This document shows positions 11,808 to 21,753 of a stretch of 64,000 bases of DNA, piece after piece. This DNA comes from Chondrus crispus. Lineage: Eukaryota > Rhodophyta > Florideophyceae > Gigartinales > Gigartinaceae. Position 1 is the first letter of the stretch. Each line of letters starts with the position of its first letter. Position numbers and translations under genes: made by a program. The notes beneath the pieces are model-generated. The model was not told the DNA's origin, ran no database searches, and saw only the letters and a list, made by a program, of their open reading frames with translations. Location: the NCBI RefSeq assembly GCF_000350225.1, contig NW_005178479.1, positions 217,819 to 281,818 of the forward strand, read 5' to 3'.

Positions 11808-12403
11808 ATGCCCGATTTGTCACTCAAGCTTCCAGCTACTCTTTGTTTTTTCTTGCAGGCCATGTGCGGTCAGCAAGTCATTTTGGAACTGCGAGACAAG
11901 TATCAAGTGTGTGGCCTGCTCGACTCGGTAGATCCGAGGATGAAGTAAGTCTACTCGTGAATCGCGTCATAACTTGCCCCTCTCTCATCGTGGCCTAACC
12001 AATCTTTTAACGCACCGCCAAGCTACCTCACCCTCACCGAAGCGACCTACTGTGGTATGCTGGATCGCGACGACCCGGACGCTGATTCGCAGCCACAAGT
12101 AAAGCTGCCTACATTGTATATTTCAGGGAGACACATTATGTTTGTTCATCTTCCAGAACAAGTTAATGTGTCGAAAACGATCGACACTCAGGTAAATTAT
12201 GACGGAGCTATCTGTTTGTTTGATGTTAGTGTGTTTGAAATTAGTTAAGTTTTGGACTTCTAACTTAGAGTACGCTTATGTGTTCGTATTGTTCCTAGAT
12301 GAACAAGATCCGAGCAGTGAGGTACAGCGACACGGGGGGCAAGCGGCGCCGGCTGCAACCTCCGGCAAAAAGGCCCAGAGTTGCGCCAAACATGCGTGAG
12401 TGA
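11808..12403 (+). CDS. LSm10-like Sm-fold protein, three exons
   Basis: Exons 11808-11944, 12023-12191 and 12299-12403 give 136 residues. The ATG at 11808 follows an in-frame TAG and supplies the N-terminal Sm helix (TLCFFLQAM). Sm1 is QQVILELRDKYQVCGLLDSV and continues across intron 1 into DPRMNYLTL. Sm2 is LYISGRHIMFVHLPEQVN; its SGR in place of the usual RG pair resembles LSm10 of the U7 snRNP (VTGRNVRYVHIP). The end is basic (KRRRLQPPAKRPR), a possible nuclear signal. Both introns are GT-AG with CTAAC branch-like sites (78 and 107 nt). It probably works in an RNA-binding ring; U7-type histone mRNA processing is inferred from similarity. An SmD-like paralogue is the alternative. The stop lies 4 bp from the URB1 stop on the other strand. 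Confidence 0.75.
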
Positions 12404-12407
12404 GAGA

Positions 12408-15400
12408 TTATTCTCCTTCAACTTGCCTGAAAGTAGGTGCTATCGATCTGCTTGTCTTGGTCGAGGAAGCCAATATTAGATTGTCTACTACTCGAAGGCG
12501 AACTTGATCAACCACTTCAATAAACTTCTGGTCTTGGCTTGGGTTAATAATATCTGATGGGAGAGCAGGCAAGAGGTGCGCTTGCTCAAGTAAATCCGTA
12601 AACATCACGCGTTGGTTTTCCAAAACGCGAAAGCTTGCGATAGTCAACCAAACAGATGGACAACTACTCATCGAGTTGGCGAGGCATAGACACAAATCAC
12701 TACTGGGAAAGCGTTTCGAGAACTCTGTGCTTTCTCGTTGCAATAGACTTTGCGCAATAAACGCATGTATGAGAAAAATTTCTTCCGAGAATCGCAGGTC
12801 AAAAACTTCCCGGTTCGTTAGGTGCCACTCGCAGCCAGTTAGCGATATTGCTGTTCGCAGCATGATAGGATAGACGTTAGGAGATACATGCATATTCCGT
12901 TGACGTGCAATAGCGAATACCACAGTATTCAAGTCGAGATTAAGGCCTTCTACAGTGTCAAAATTGTTGAACTCCAGACATAGCGGTGAGAAGTCAACGG
13001 TTAGGTATTGTCGATAGTAAGGACTTCGCTTGGCGATGGCTTCGGTGCACTGGAGCACGCGCGCAAGCAAGTATCTTGATTGTCGGTAGTCTTGTCGGTG
13101 TAGGACTCTCCTCACCAGTGCGGCAAGGGCACTTGCACATATGTTAGTAATGCGCCCACGATCATCAGAATTTGTGAATGATGTACAGATATGACGCAGC
13201 AAGTTCACACGAGTGCGTAAGATGCGGTCGGGCTCGTCGACCTGCCCGGCGTCTTGAAGAAGCCAGGGTATTATGCCGTGCGAAAGCGCCACTTCTTGCC
13301 CCAGCTGGAGGCCAGTCCGACCAAAGAGGGTAGCCAGGGTTTCCAAGGCCTGATCCCGCACGATCTGATCATCCGTCGCGGCACTTCCACCCAACCGTAA
13401 CAATGCGTCGAAGACTTTTCGCTTCTTCAGCACAGCTACATCTCTCGCAGAAACCGTTCCTCTCTTAACTATATCCATCGCGAGAAGACGCACAGCGCTC
13501 AGTTGAGGCCCGGATGAGTCCCAATTGAAAAGTTTCGACAAACCTAAACAATCAGAGACGTCCATGCAAGGAGAGCGTAGAAAAAAGAAGGTCACAGCTT
13601 TGTTTGCTTCGTGGGCTGGAGCAAGGGCAATCTTCAGTGCTTTCTGATACCACACTGCGAACAAAGGAAGGATCCGCGGCATTGGCATTTGAAATGAATT
13701 TTGCAACAGTTCCAAGAGAAACGCGAGCTGCCTTCTGTCCTTGTAAAGCCCCGCTGCTGAACCTTGTTCTACGCCGGCAACAGGACCTACGACGGATGAG
13801 AACTGATGCAAGCATGCAAATGACAACGCACGAGTGTCCTGATCATGGGTGGCTATTCCAGTCAGAGCTACCGCGAGAACCCCTTCTCTTGCAATGCGAC
13901 CAATATCAAGAACAGCAATTCCAGGAGATTTCTTCGCCTCTGTGCAGGCGCAAAAGAAAGTCCGAAGAACGAAGACCGGATCGTAACTGGCATATCTTGC
14001 TTGTTCGTCAAGAGATGAGGAGTTCACTGGCGACCACGTGGACATCGCCTGATCAGTGCACGGATCCAACATAAGGTTACATGTTTGTTGAAGTTTCTTC
14101 TTATCAAGCCGCGAAAGCACTCCGGGGAACGATGGAGCAAAAAACTCTGTTCTTCTCTCCAGTAGGCCTAGTTTCGATCGACCGCCATTATTTCTGATGG
14201 TATCGGAGATCTTGTCCATACAGTTGCGGATTGCCACGTCCGTTGAATTCGATGTGGCGCCATAAAATGATGCCAGCACACCCTCTGTTATGCTAAGGGC
14301 TGTTGCGACTTCCTCCTCAAGACTATATCTTGGCATGCGTAACAACGCAGACTGGATCAAGAGTGCTACAGCGGACCCGGTCTCCTTATCAACGCAGACG
14401 TCCGAATTCTTCCTTTTTGACCTCTTGCGAAAGGAAGCTATTAAACAGTCTCCATTGTGAGCCCCAAGCGACAGAAGAGATCGCTTGGCTGCCTTGTCCA
14501 AGACAAGATCAAGACCTAGAGCTTCGCTGACACATAGCAATGGCAAGCTGAACAAGCTGCAGTGGCTACCATTGTTCTCGTCTGATACCATGGCCGGCCC
14601 TTTCGTAAACTTGTCATCAACGCAACAGCCGGCAAGTTGATGTACATACTTCATCAAGTTGGAGCATGCCAAAGTAAGGGACTTTTCCAGGTGCGCAACG
14701 TCCTTCCATACAGAATATACTGCGATTTTCCTCTTCCGAAGGCAGCCTATTACATCGTGGAAGCTGTTGAGGATGGAAGAACTAAATATATCGTCCGCAT
14801 GCAGGTCCATTTCGGCAATCCCTTCGGTGAGAGCGGCAGCATACTCAACCATTTGCAGGTTGGGAACGGATAGAATCAGTCCTCCTTGCGTTTGTGGATG
14901 AAAAGCGCTTGCCAACAACATCCAAACGTTTTCCAAAACAACAACATTCCCTTTTGCTTTTGCTTTTCTGAGAATGACAATTAAACTCCCCCAACTTGAA
15001 TCTGATTGTAGTAAGGTCTCTCCAAGATGGCATGCAGCTTGATTCAGCAGAGATGCTTCCCTTTCGTTTCCTGTAACAAAACGTTGTTTGCAGGTTGCCA
15101 CGGCGTTTATAACAGTCTTGCAAACGCCGTCGTGGTTGTATCTCAGATCCGCTTTGAGGCTTTGAAACAGCTTCTTTCTCATCAAGATCCCTACGAGAGG
15201 ATACACGGTTTGCAAGCATGCTGCAAGCTCGTTTTCTGTGACAGTCGTTATGGTGGCCAGGGCCGCTCTGGTCAAGGCAGGAAAATATCTCACGAGGTGA
15301 GATACCAGAATGGCATTCGCAAGTGACATACTGGAAAACGAAGGAATACCGACTATCGATTTAGATCGAAGACTGGCGCGTGAAAGGATGCGTGCTCCGA

Positions 15401-18347
15401 CTTTTTCATGCTTCACCAGGCGCAAGATAAGTGAGAACGCAAACGTACTGCGTTCCTCGCTTCCAGATTGAGTTTCCCACTCGTTCAATATCCTGAGTGC
15501 CCCCGCTATGAAGAGATCGACGTCCGCGCTTGTCCAGTTATGCTTGCTATTGACTGCCACCAACATAGACTCCTGAAGAAAAGACTCAGATTCAGAAATG
15601 AGCGCGAGCTTATCCAGCGGGAATGCGAGAGTTTTTGAGGCTGTCCTCATCAAATGATGTAGTGGGTTGCCCTGGCCTACACGCAATCCAAAGCCCAGAG
15701 ATAGCATGAAATCATCTGTTGTCAAAGTTCTTCTCAAAAGAAGAAGGTGTTTCGAAATCTCTCCTTCTGAACGACCTTCTCGAAGGCTGTGGAGAAGAGT
15801 GCCGAGGTGGATTCCAGCCTTGGCGTTCAGAAGTGAATCTTTGGATAAAGTACCGAATGGGTCGCAGGCATGGTCGCCCTCTGTTCCTTCTCTGAAACCT
15901 TGCCATGCCTTCCATACAAATCCATCATCAGCAGCAGCAGTCCGTCTCGTCAAACTCTGAGAATGTTTGTGATTCTGCAAGTGAAGCAATGATATTGCCT
16001 GGATCAACTTCAGGTACGGGGTCGTCATGTAATTTGATGGTCCGGTGAAGAGGCGCTGAGCAACCTGGCATTGCTTCAGAGCTACTGCTTCCACATCCAA
16101 CCCATCACATTCTAATCCAAGTCCCAATTTTCGAATAGCGTCATCGAGAAAGCCACCATCGAGAAAGGACCCCATTAGCCGCTGGCAGGCAATATTTGTG
16201 GTGAGGACGCTTTCTAGAAAACTTCGGAAATGTAATTCCTGTGGGGTAGTCCTGTTTTCCGAAGCCGTCAATTTCCTTAATTGATATATACAACGTACGG
16301 TAAATAGCGATGTTGAGCTTGTATTTGGCCTGCACGTTGAATCGTCGATGTTGTGGAGGTCATCGTAGAGTCGAAACGGCATGCTCCATGCCATGAAGGC
16401 AATTTTCTCCAGGGCAGTTGCAGACTCAAATAAATAGGTGTTTTGTTTGGAAAGAAGAGATAAAAAAATGTCCACTTCGTTTTCGGTCCCGGTGGGAAAA
16501 AGACCAGTGTGCATCAGTATATCATGGCTCAAGCGCCACAAGCGTGTCGAAGCAGCCTTGTCGCTAGTTTGCGTTGCTCGTATAATTAACTTTGCAAAGT
16601 ACCCTTTCTTCAAGATGGACGACAGCGCATCACACGGAGATACAGAGAACGCGGCGCGAATGGAATGCTCCGACATTTCTAAGTCGTTTCCAGCCATTTG
16701 AAGCGATAGTTTTACGGGGTCTGCCTTCGTCCCTCCGTCGTCATCGCACAGCAGTTCCTGGTACACAGAGAGCAGTTTTTGAGAACCGCCGTCGGTATCT
16801 TGGTGGTTTTTCAAGTGGTATTGAACACGGTCCAAAGAGGGCAGGAATGTTTCGGGTCGAGCCAGAGCGTCTCTATCCGCTTGTATCACTTTACAAAACG
16901 CATTCATAATGGTGATTCCAGTGTTTCTGATTAAAGGGTCCTCGTGTGCAAGGCACTTTGTGAAAAACCCATTCTCGGCAAACTTTGTTATCGCACATGG
17001 CATCCTAAGCACGCATTCTGATATGACGGCGGCCGTTGCAAACCACGAAGACGACAATTGGGGCAGTTCACGAACATACTTTCCCCTTTCCAACAGCCCT
17101 TTCGCAACCTGGGGTTGGCTATCGATAACATTGAGCACAAACTTAACGGTTGCAATGCCATTGGCGATGACTCTGTTCGTAAGAGCGCTAATGACGTCTC
17201 GCATATATGAGACTGCAGAGTCCATGGCAACGGATTGAAAGAGCTCAAGCGCGAGCTTTCGGAGTCGTTGATGCTCCGGTACCACTTGATGAGGCACGTG
17301 TTCAAGGGGCGGGATGTCAGCAGCGGCAATTTGAGCAAGAAGGTCCAAGACCGGAAATGCAAACGCAGCCCTCTTGGTTGAAACGTGGGACAAAGCGAGG
17401 AGATGGCGTTGCAGGGCAGTGAGAAAATCGATAGCGGCATTCAGCTCCTCTCTTTGGACGTGCGAAGGCAAGACTGATGCCTTCTTTACTCTCTTTTTTG
17501 TAGGAATGTGTTTCTTTTTCTTTCCCTTGTCTCTGACTGGGTCCGTTTTACTCGGTTTTTGCGGATAGGCCTCCTCGACCACACGGACGGTGACGACGTT
17601 GAGACAGTTAACAAGCACGGGTCTGTTTTTGTGGGCAAGGCTAAATGCGACATCAAAGTCGCCAGACGCAAGCAGGTGGTACACGAGTGCCAAAAACGGG
17701 ACCCTGCAAAAATTATTGGCAGACGAACAGAGCTTCTCGTGCAGAACGTCGTCGACGAACTTGAAGCGATTGAGGACCTCCTTCGCTAGTACGGGATGCG
17801 TCTGTGCGACGAGGGCCAACAAGACGAGGGCCTTCTTCGCGCACGCGGGCTGATCATGCGCCAAGACGTCCCTGAGGAGCACGGCCCTGGTCTTAACGAC
17901 CTCCTTAACCACAGCGCGCGCGGCCTCCCGCGTCTGGGCCGGGTTGGGGAGATGGTGCGCGTAGCGCACGATAGCGATGAGGCAGTCGAGCGCTAGCGCA
18001 ACGAGCGTCGCGTTGACAGTGATGGCGCGCAGGGCGGTGAAGAGCTCGTTCGCCGCGGGGCTGTACTGGACGTAGGCGGCGACGACGTCCGGGGTCGACG
18101 GGGAGGTGGCGTCGCGGTGGAAGTTGTGCAGCGCGGCCGTGGCGGCAGAGACGGCTGACGCGTCGCGCAGGGCTAGACCGCTCGTCGTCTTGCCGATGCC
18201 CACGCCCGCCGAAACGACTCTGCAGAAATGCGCGGCATCGAAGGAAGCGCGCACGTCGTCGACGAAGGCCGCCATGGCGCGGGTGAGACTCACGGGAGGA
18301 AAGGGGGGAAGGACGGGGGTGGCGAGGGAGAGGGGGGCGGCACCCAT
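12408..18347 (-). CDS. URB1: URB1/Npa1-like ribosome biogenesis protein
   Basis: A single exon encodes 1,979 residues from ATG 18345-18347 (a second ATG at 18273-18275 begins MAAFVDDVRASFD and may be the true start). The N-terminal 430 residues resemble the Npa1 domain of URB1: helical repeats with a block on Y-x-Q-Y-S-P-A-A-N-E-L-F and nearby K-A-L-V-L-L-A-L-V. A basic patch (KGKKKKHIPTKKRVKK) lies near residue 275. The remainder is alpha-solenoid-like, with a C-terminal region resembling NopRA1. Yeast Npa1 (1,764) and human URB1 (2,271) are of similar size. The protein acts in the nucleolus in early 60S pre-ribosome assembly. Absence of introns over 5.9 kb is notable. It is convergent with the LSm10-like gene. 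Confidence 0.8.
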   Translation of the reverse strand: MGAAPLSLATPVLPPFPPVSLTRAMAAFVDDVRASFDAAHFCRVVSAGVGIGKTTSGLALRDASAVSAATAALHNFHRDATSPSTPDVVAAYVQYSPAANELFTALRAITVNATLVALALDCLIAIVRYAHHLPNPAQTREAARAVVKEVVKTRAVLLRDVLAHDQPACAKKALVLLALVAQTHPVLAKEVLNRFKFVDDVLHEKLCSSANNFCRVPFLALVYHLLASGDFDVAFSLAHKNRPVLVNCLNVVTVRVVEEAYPQKPSKTDPVRDKGKKKKHIPTKKRVKKASVLPSHVQREELNAAIDFLTALQRHLLALSHVSTKRAAFAFPVLDLLAQIAAADIPPLEHVPHQVVPEHQRLRKLALELFQSVAMDSAVSYMRDVISALTNRVIANGIATVKFVLNVIDSQPQVAKGLLERGKYVRELPQLSSSWFATAAVISECVLRMPCAITKFAENGFFTKCLAHEDPLIRNTGITIMNAFCKVIQADRDALARPETFLPSLDRVQYHLKNHQDTDGGSQKLLSVYQELLCDDDGGTKADPVKLSLQMAGNDLEMSEHSIRAAFSVSPCDALSSILKKGYFAKLIIRATQTSDKAASTRLWRLSHDILMHTGLFPTGTENEVDIFLSLLSKQNTYLFESATALEKIAFMAWSMPFRLYDDLHNIDDSTCRPNTSSTSLFTVRCIYQLRKLTASENRTTPQELHFRSFLESVLTTNIACQRLMGSFLDGGFLDDAIRKLGLGLECDGLDVEAVALKQCQVAQRLFTGPSNYMTTPYLKLIQAISLLHLQNHKHSQSLTRRTAAADDGFVWKAWQGFREGTEGDHACDPFGTLSKDSLLNAKAGIHLGTLLHSLREGRSEGEISKHLLLLRRTLTTDDFMLSLGFGLRVGQGNPLHHLMRTASKTLAFPLDKLALISESESFLQESMLVAVNSKHNWTSADVDLFIAGALRILNEWETQSGSEERSTFAFSLILRLVKHEKVGARILSRASLRSKSIVGIPSFSSMSLANAILVSHLVRYFPALTRAALATITTVTENELAACLQTVYPLVGILMRKKLFQSLKADLRYNHDGVCKTVINAVATCKQRFVTGNEREASLLNQAACHLGETLLQSDSSWGSLIVILRKAKAKGNVVVLENVWMLLASAFHPQTQGGLILSVPNLQMVEYAAALTEGIAEMDLHADDIFSSSILNSFHDVIGCLRKRKIAVYSVWKDVAHLEKSLTLACSNLMKYVHQLAGCCVDDKFTKGPAMVSDENNGSHCSLFSLPLLCVSEALGLDLVLDKAAKRSLLSLGAHNGDCLIASFRKRSKRKNSDVCVDKETGSAVALLIQSALLRMPRYSLEEEVATALSITEGVLASFYGATSNSTDVAIRNCMDKISDTIRNNGGRSKLGLLERRTEFFAPSFPGVLSRLDKKKLQQTCNLMLDPCTDQAMSTWSPVNSSSLDEQARYASYDPVFVLRTFFCACTEAKKSPGIAVLDIGRIAREGVLAVALTGIATHDQDTRALSFACLHQFSSVVGPVAGVEQGSAAGLYKDRRQLAFLLELLQNSFQMPMPRILPLFAVWYQKALKIALAPAHEANKAVTFFFLRSPCMDVSDCLGLSKLFNWDSSGPQLSAVRLLAMDIVKRGTVSARDVAVLKKRKVFDALLRLGGSAATDDQIVRDQALETLATLFGRTGLQLGQEVALSHGIIPWLLQDAGQVDEPDRILRTRVNLLRHICTSFTNSDDRGRITNICASALAALVRRVLHRQDYRQSRYLLARVLQCTEAIAKRSPYYRQYLTVDFSPLCLEFNNFDTVEGLNLDLNTVVFAIARQRNMHVSPNVYPIMLRTAISLTGCEWHLTNREVFDLRFSEEIFLIHAFIAQSLLQRESTEFSKRFPSSDLCLCLANSMSSCPSVWLTIASFRVLENQRVMFTDLLEQAHLLPALPSDIINPSQDQKFIEVVDQVRLRVVDNLILASSTKTSRSIAPTFRQVEGE

Positions 18348-18868
18348 CTTCGGGGGACGCGGTCGTCGACGTCGACGCGGACACACGGGCGGTGGCCTGG
18401 GCGATCAAGAGGAGGACAGTGCACCAGTGGTGGGCGGCCACGTGAACATGCTGTACACGTGTTGTTGAAAGTGTCATAGATCCAAAAAGAGAGAAATATG
18501 ATAAATAGTACTGTACAATTGTACACGTGTAAAGTCAGGACAACAAATGCATCGCTGGCGAAAAGGGATTGATTCGGTAACAGCCAACCAGCACCTGCCC
18601 AAGTGCTCCTAAGTCCTCCCTACTGTATGGCGTAACGCCGTGCGCCCCTGTTACGTGCAAAGTCCTTTATACTTATATAGCTCTCAGTTATTCCTATTCG
18701 TTACAATTCTACCTACTAAACCTTTCACCCTTCCCATGCAGCTCATTCCGGACTCGAAAACAGCGTCCGTACTTCGGCGATGTGCCGGCCCTCGAAAACG
18801 GGCCTGATGTCCAACATCGCCTCTAATCTGAGCCACAGCCTCTCCCATAAAAAAAAAACCCTCTACTT
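18348..18868. other. Intergenic between URB1 and a protease gene
   Basis: About 520 bp, AT-richer than its neighbours, with ACTGTACAATTGTAC near 18514 and a T-rich tract at 18846-18860. No gene seen. Confidence 0.45.
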
Positions 18869-20281
18869 CTAAACATTTCCAGCCGCTCCCTCCTGGTCAG
18901 GCTCCCATGCTGTCGCCGTCTGAGCGTCGGCAGGAGACTCTGAAGCAGTCGAGGAGTCGGAGGCGCGTGCGGCAGCGCGCCGTCTGAGGAACACGGCGAG
19001 GAGCACGGCGGCCACAACGGCCAGGGCCCCGATGGACCCTCCCACGACCGCGGCGATGTTCACGCCGTCGGACTTGGCCTGGTCGCCGGCCACTACGGAC
19101 CCGCTATTCTCGGAGAACTCGGGCGCGGGCGTCAGCTCCGGTGAGGCGTCGGGCAGCTCCTCGCCGTCGGAAGCCTCCGGGTCGTCGGAGTGTTCGGTGG
19201 AGGTGGTAGGACCGTTCGGCGGGGCCGGCCCTGTGGGTTGCGGGTTTGTTCCGGATGAGGTTGCAGACGAAGGCGGGGCCGGGCTCGCGGACGGCTTGGG
19301 TGCGGGTGCGGACGGGGCGCCGGCAGGTGGCGGGGTAGAATGCGAGTTGGACTCCTGCAGCTCGCCGCCGATGTCGCTGACGAAGACTGGCCTCCTCGAA
19401 CTCTTCGTCTGGAAGACAGCACCAACGCTCTTCATCCACGGCACGAACGAGGAGAGACGAGTGTAGCCGCCGGGTAGATTGGGCCTCGCGCAGCCGACGC
19501 CAAACGAGACAATACCGACTTGCACGAGCCTTTCGTCGTCATCATACACAACAAGCGGACCGCCAGAGTCAGCCTTGCACGAATCGCACAAGCCCTCCTC
19601 ATACCCGGCGCAGATGTGCTGGTTAGCGGAGAGTTTGTCGGCGATGCGCGGGCTGGCGACCTTGTAGTTAGCCTGGCACACGTCCGACTGGACGACGGGG
19701 ATGTCGACCTGGTAGAGGCGATTGTCCGTGTTGGGGTTAGAAAGCTCGTCGGTGTGCCCCCATCCCACGGATCTGACAAACTCTTGAACCTCCGGGACGG
19801 CGGGGTTATCGTTAACGTAGACGAAGTTGACGGGGCCGGGGACGTCGTCGGCGAGCTCGACGAGCATGATGTCGTTGAGATGTTCTGTATGTTTGGGGTG
19901 GCGATGGAGGGCCTTGATGCGGACCTGGCGGCCGGCGTCCGAGGTTCGACCGGCGACGAAAACGTCGGCGTCCGGGGTGACGGCGCAGTGGGCGGCGGTG
20001 AGGGCCCAGCGGGCGGACAGCAGCGAGGCGGCGCAGCCCTCCCAGTGGAAGGACAGGAGGTGCGAGCGCAGGAAGGGGTCGGCGGGGACGCCGCCGACGA
20101 CGCGGGCGGCCGGGGCGGGCGGCGTGGGCAGGACGACGGGGCAGGTGAAGGTGGCGGCGGCGCGGCGCAGGAAGCGCGGGGCCGGGGTGGCGGCGGCGAG
20201 CGGCAGGAGAGCTAGCGTGAGGAGAGCTAGCGTGAGGAGAAGGGCGAGGGCGGGCATGGTGGAGAGCGTACGGGATCGCAT
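18869..20281 (-). CDS. Trypsin-like (S1) type I membrane protease
   Basis: 470 residues with a signal peptide (1-31), an activation site R60-VVGG, and an S1 domain with His98 (TAAHC), Asp137 (NDIML) and Ser239 (ADSGGP). Asp233, six before Ser, predicts cleavage after Lys/Arg. Residue 237, equivalent to chymotrypsin Gly193 of the oxyanion hole, is Ala, which is unusual. A Ser/Pro/Thr-rich stalk follows, then a membrane span at about 405-430 (VGGSIGALAVVAAVLLAVFL), a basic stop-transfer and a tail of about 40 residues. It should be a cell-surface or endomembrane protease. Three related genes lie at 24.9, 28.4 and 31.2 kb. Two near-identical TATA-like blocks (GGATAAATAGGGG, GGATAAGTAGGGG on the plus strand) stand 70-150 bp upstream. 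Confidence 0.88.
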   Translation of the reverse strand: MRSRTLSTMPALALLLTLALLTLALLPLAAATPAPRFLRRAAATFTCPVVLPTPPAPAARVVGGVPADPFLRSHLLSFHWEGCAASLLSARWALTAAHCAVTPDADVFVAGRTSDAGRQVRIKALHRHPKHTEHLNDIMLVELADDVPGPVNFVYVNDNPAVPEVQEFVRSVGWGHTDELSNPNTDNRLYQVDIPVVQSDVCQANYKVASPRIADKLSANQHICAGYEEGLCDSCKADSGGPLVVYDDDERLVQVGIVSFGVGCARPNLPGGYTRLSSFVPWMKSVGAVFQTKSSRRPVFVSDIGGELQESNSHSTPPPAGAPSAPAPKPSASPAPPSSATSSGTNPQPTGPAPPNGPTTSTEHSDDPEASDGEELPDASPELTPAPEFSENSGSVVAGDQAKSDGVNIAAVVGGSIGALAVVAAVLLAVFLRRRAAARASDSSTASESPADAQTATAWEPDQEGAAGNV

Positions 20282-20345
20282 GGAGGTTGTTGTGCGGGTG
20301 GGCGTGTGCGGGGGAGGAGGGGGAGGAGGGGGAGGAGGGAGGGAG

Positions 20346-20440
20346 GTGAGCGGGTGTCTTGGAGGGATAAATAGGGGTGGGAAGCGGAGATTAGGGTGGT
20401 GAGCGGGTGTTTTGGAGGGATAAGTAGGGGTGGGAAGCAG
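20346..20440 (-). promoter_or_regulatory. Duplicated promoter block upstream of the protease
   Basis: A block of about 40 bp (TGAGCGGGTGTCTTGGAGGG, then a TAAATAGGGG-like end) occurs twice, 54 bp apart, with few changes. Read toward the gene each copy carries a CTATTTATCC- or CTACTTATCC-type TATA-like element. Upstream GGGAGGAGG runs (20310-20345) are low complexity. Confidence 0.5.
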
Positions 20441-20491
20441 GCGAGGGGTTTTGCGGCACGTACGGTACGGAGGGGGAAACGTTACACGGTA

Positions 20492-20523
20492 TACCCTTAG
20501 GGTACTGTACCCTTCGAAGGGTA
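20492..20523. promoter_or_regulatory. Two adjacent TACCCTT/AAGGGTA palindromes
   Basis: TACCCTTAGGGTA at 20492-20504 and the perfect 16-bp TACCCTTCGAAGGGTA at 20508-20523, about 210-240 bp upstream of the protease start. Similar palindromes occur elsewhere in intergenic DNA of the window. Confidence 0.5.
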
Positions 20524-20631
20524 TGCGATGTGCGATGTGTGGTGTTAGGGAATCGGCATGTCGGGGGCGATTATGGAGGAGGCGGCGGGGCGGGTATGAT
20601 AAAAAACTTTATTTACAACCAGGGAGAACCC

Positions 20632-20692
20632 GGCGGGGCGCGGCGGGGCGCGGCGGGGCGCGGCGGGGCGCGGCGGGGCGCGGCGGGCGCGG
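20632..20692. repeat. GC-rich minisatellite, unit CGGCGGGGCG
   Basis: About five to six head-to-tail copies of a 10-bp unit. Frames through it give Arg/Ala/Gly repeats and are not considered coding. Confidence 0.8.
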
Positions 20693-20708
20693 CGAGCTTG
20701 TGCTTGTG

Positions 20709-20756
20709 ACGCCCCGTATGACGCGTTCTGCGGCAGAAGGGGTGATACGGGGCGTG
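20709..20756. repeat. Inverted repeat with ACGCCCCGTAT arms
   Basis: ACGCCCCGTAT and its complement ATACGGGGCGT, 11-bp arms around a spacer of about 26 bp, directly after the minisatellite. Confidence 0.6.
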
Positions 20757-21612
20757 ACGCGCGCAAGAAGGGGCGTTACTACGTGACCGTGGCGGTGCGG
20801 CCGATGGATGATGCGCTGGATGCGCTGCTGAAGGGCACGGACACGCGAGCCGATTACACCCGCCCCGTGTCGCCGCTGTAAGGGCATGTCTGTGCGACGG
20901 AGTGATTGGGCACGCTCAAGGCCCGCCCTTTTCCCCGCCTTTTCATTGGATGCGTGCCCCGGATTTGTGGCACGGATTGCTGCCAGGGGACTCCCCCGCT
21001 GCTCTCGCTACTGTCGCCCGCTACTGTGCCATCTGCTGCACTGCATGCTGCGTGCGTCCTCGATACAAGTTTTTGGAGATAATGGTTTCTAGGCTTACAC
21101 GTGTGGGCCAGGCGGCAAATGTCTAGTTTGTAACCTTTTTCCAACACCCACTCACGTGTGCCGAAGCTAGCCTTGGTAAGGTTGGGTCCGCGAGAAACCG
21201 CATCCGCTCGTCTCTCGCTCAACATGGCACTGTTGCTGATCTCCGCCCATCATAACAAGACACTCATGATTTGAATTGCATCCCGCGCAACGGGTGGACG
21301 GCCTCTCCTCTCATCCGTTTAGGCGCGGCACGGTGCCCCGCCTAAACGAAACCTCTTCACAACGAATAAACTTTACCCTTGGTACTGCACTGTGTAACAC
21401 CGCCCCCCGTCCCACAACCAACATGTAATTCTGATGTAAGCCGGCGCCCGCACATCCTTCTCGAGACGTCACACTCATTCGCACTGCATCCAAAATGCGC
21501 CATACACGTCCCATGGCCCCCGTCGAGATTCCTTCACCAAAAAACAAAAGAAAAACGTCCTTCCAGGACGTGCCGCACCGTACAGTGCCTAACCGCGCGC
21601 CCCACACCACCT

Positions 21613-21753
21613 CCCCGCCGAACCTTCGCCACCCCTCGTCTCCCATCTTCCACTCCATCCCGACCCTAACGAAGAGGTGATCCTACCCTAACGAAGAGGT
21701 GATCGGGATGGAATGGAAGATGGGAGACGAGGGGTGGCGAAGGTTCGGCGGGG
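21613..21753. repeat. Long hairpin: 51-bp arms, one mismatch
   Basis: The arm at 21613-21663 and its complement at 21703-21753 differ at one base. The 39-bp loop holds two copies of CCTAACGAAGAGGTGATC. The near identity suggests a recent fold-back duplication or a small-RNA-type precursor; which one cannot be told from sequence alone. Confidence 0.8.
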
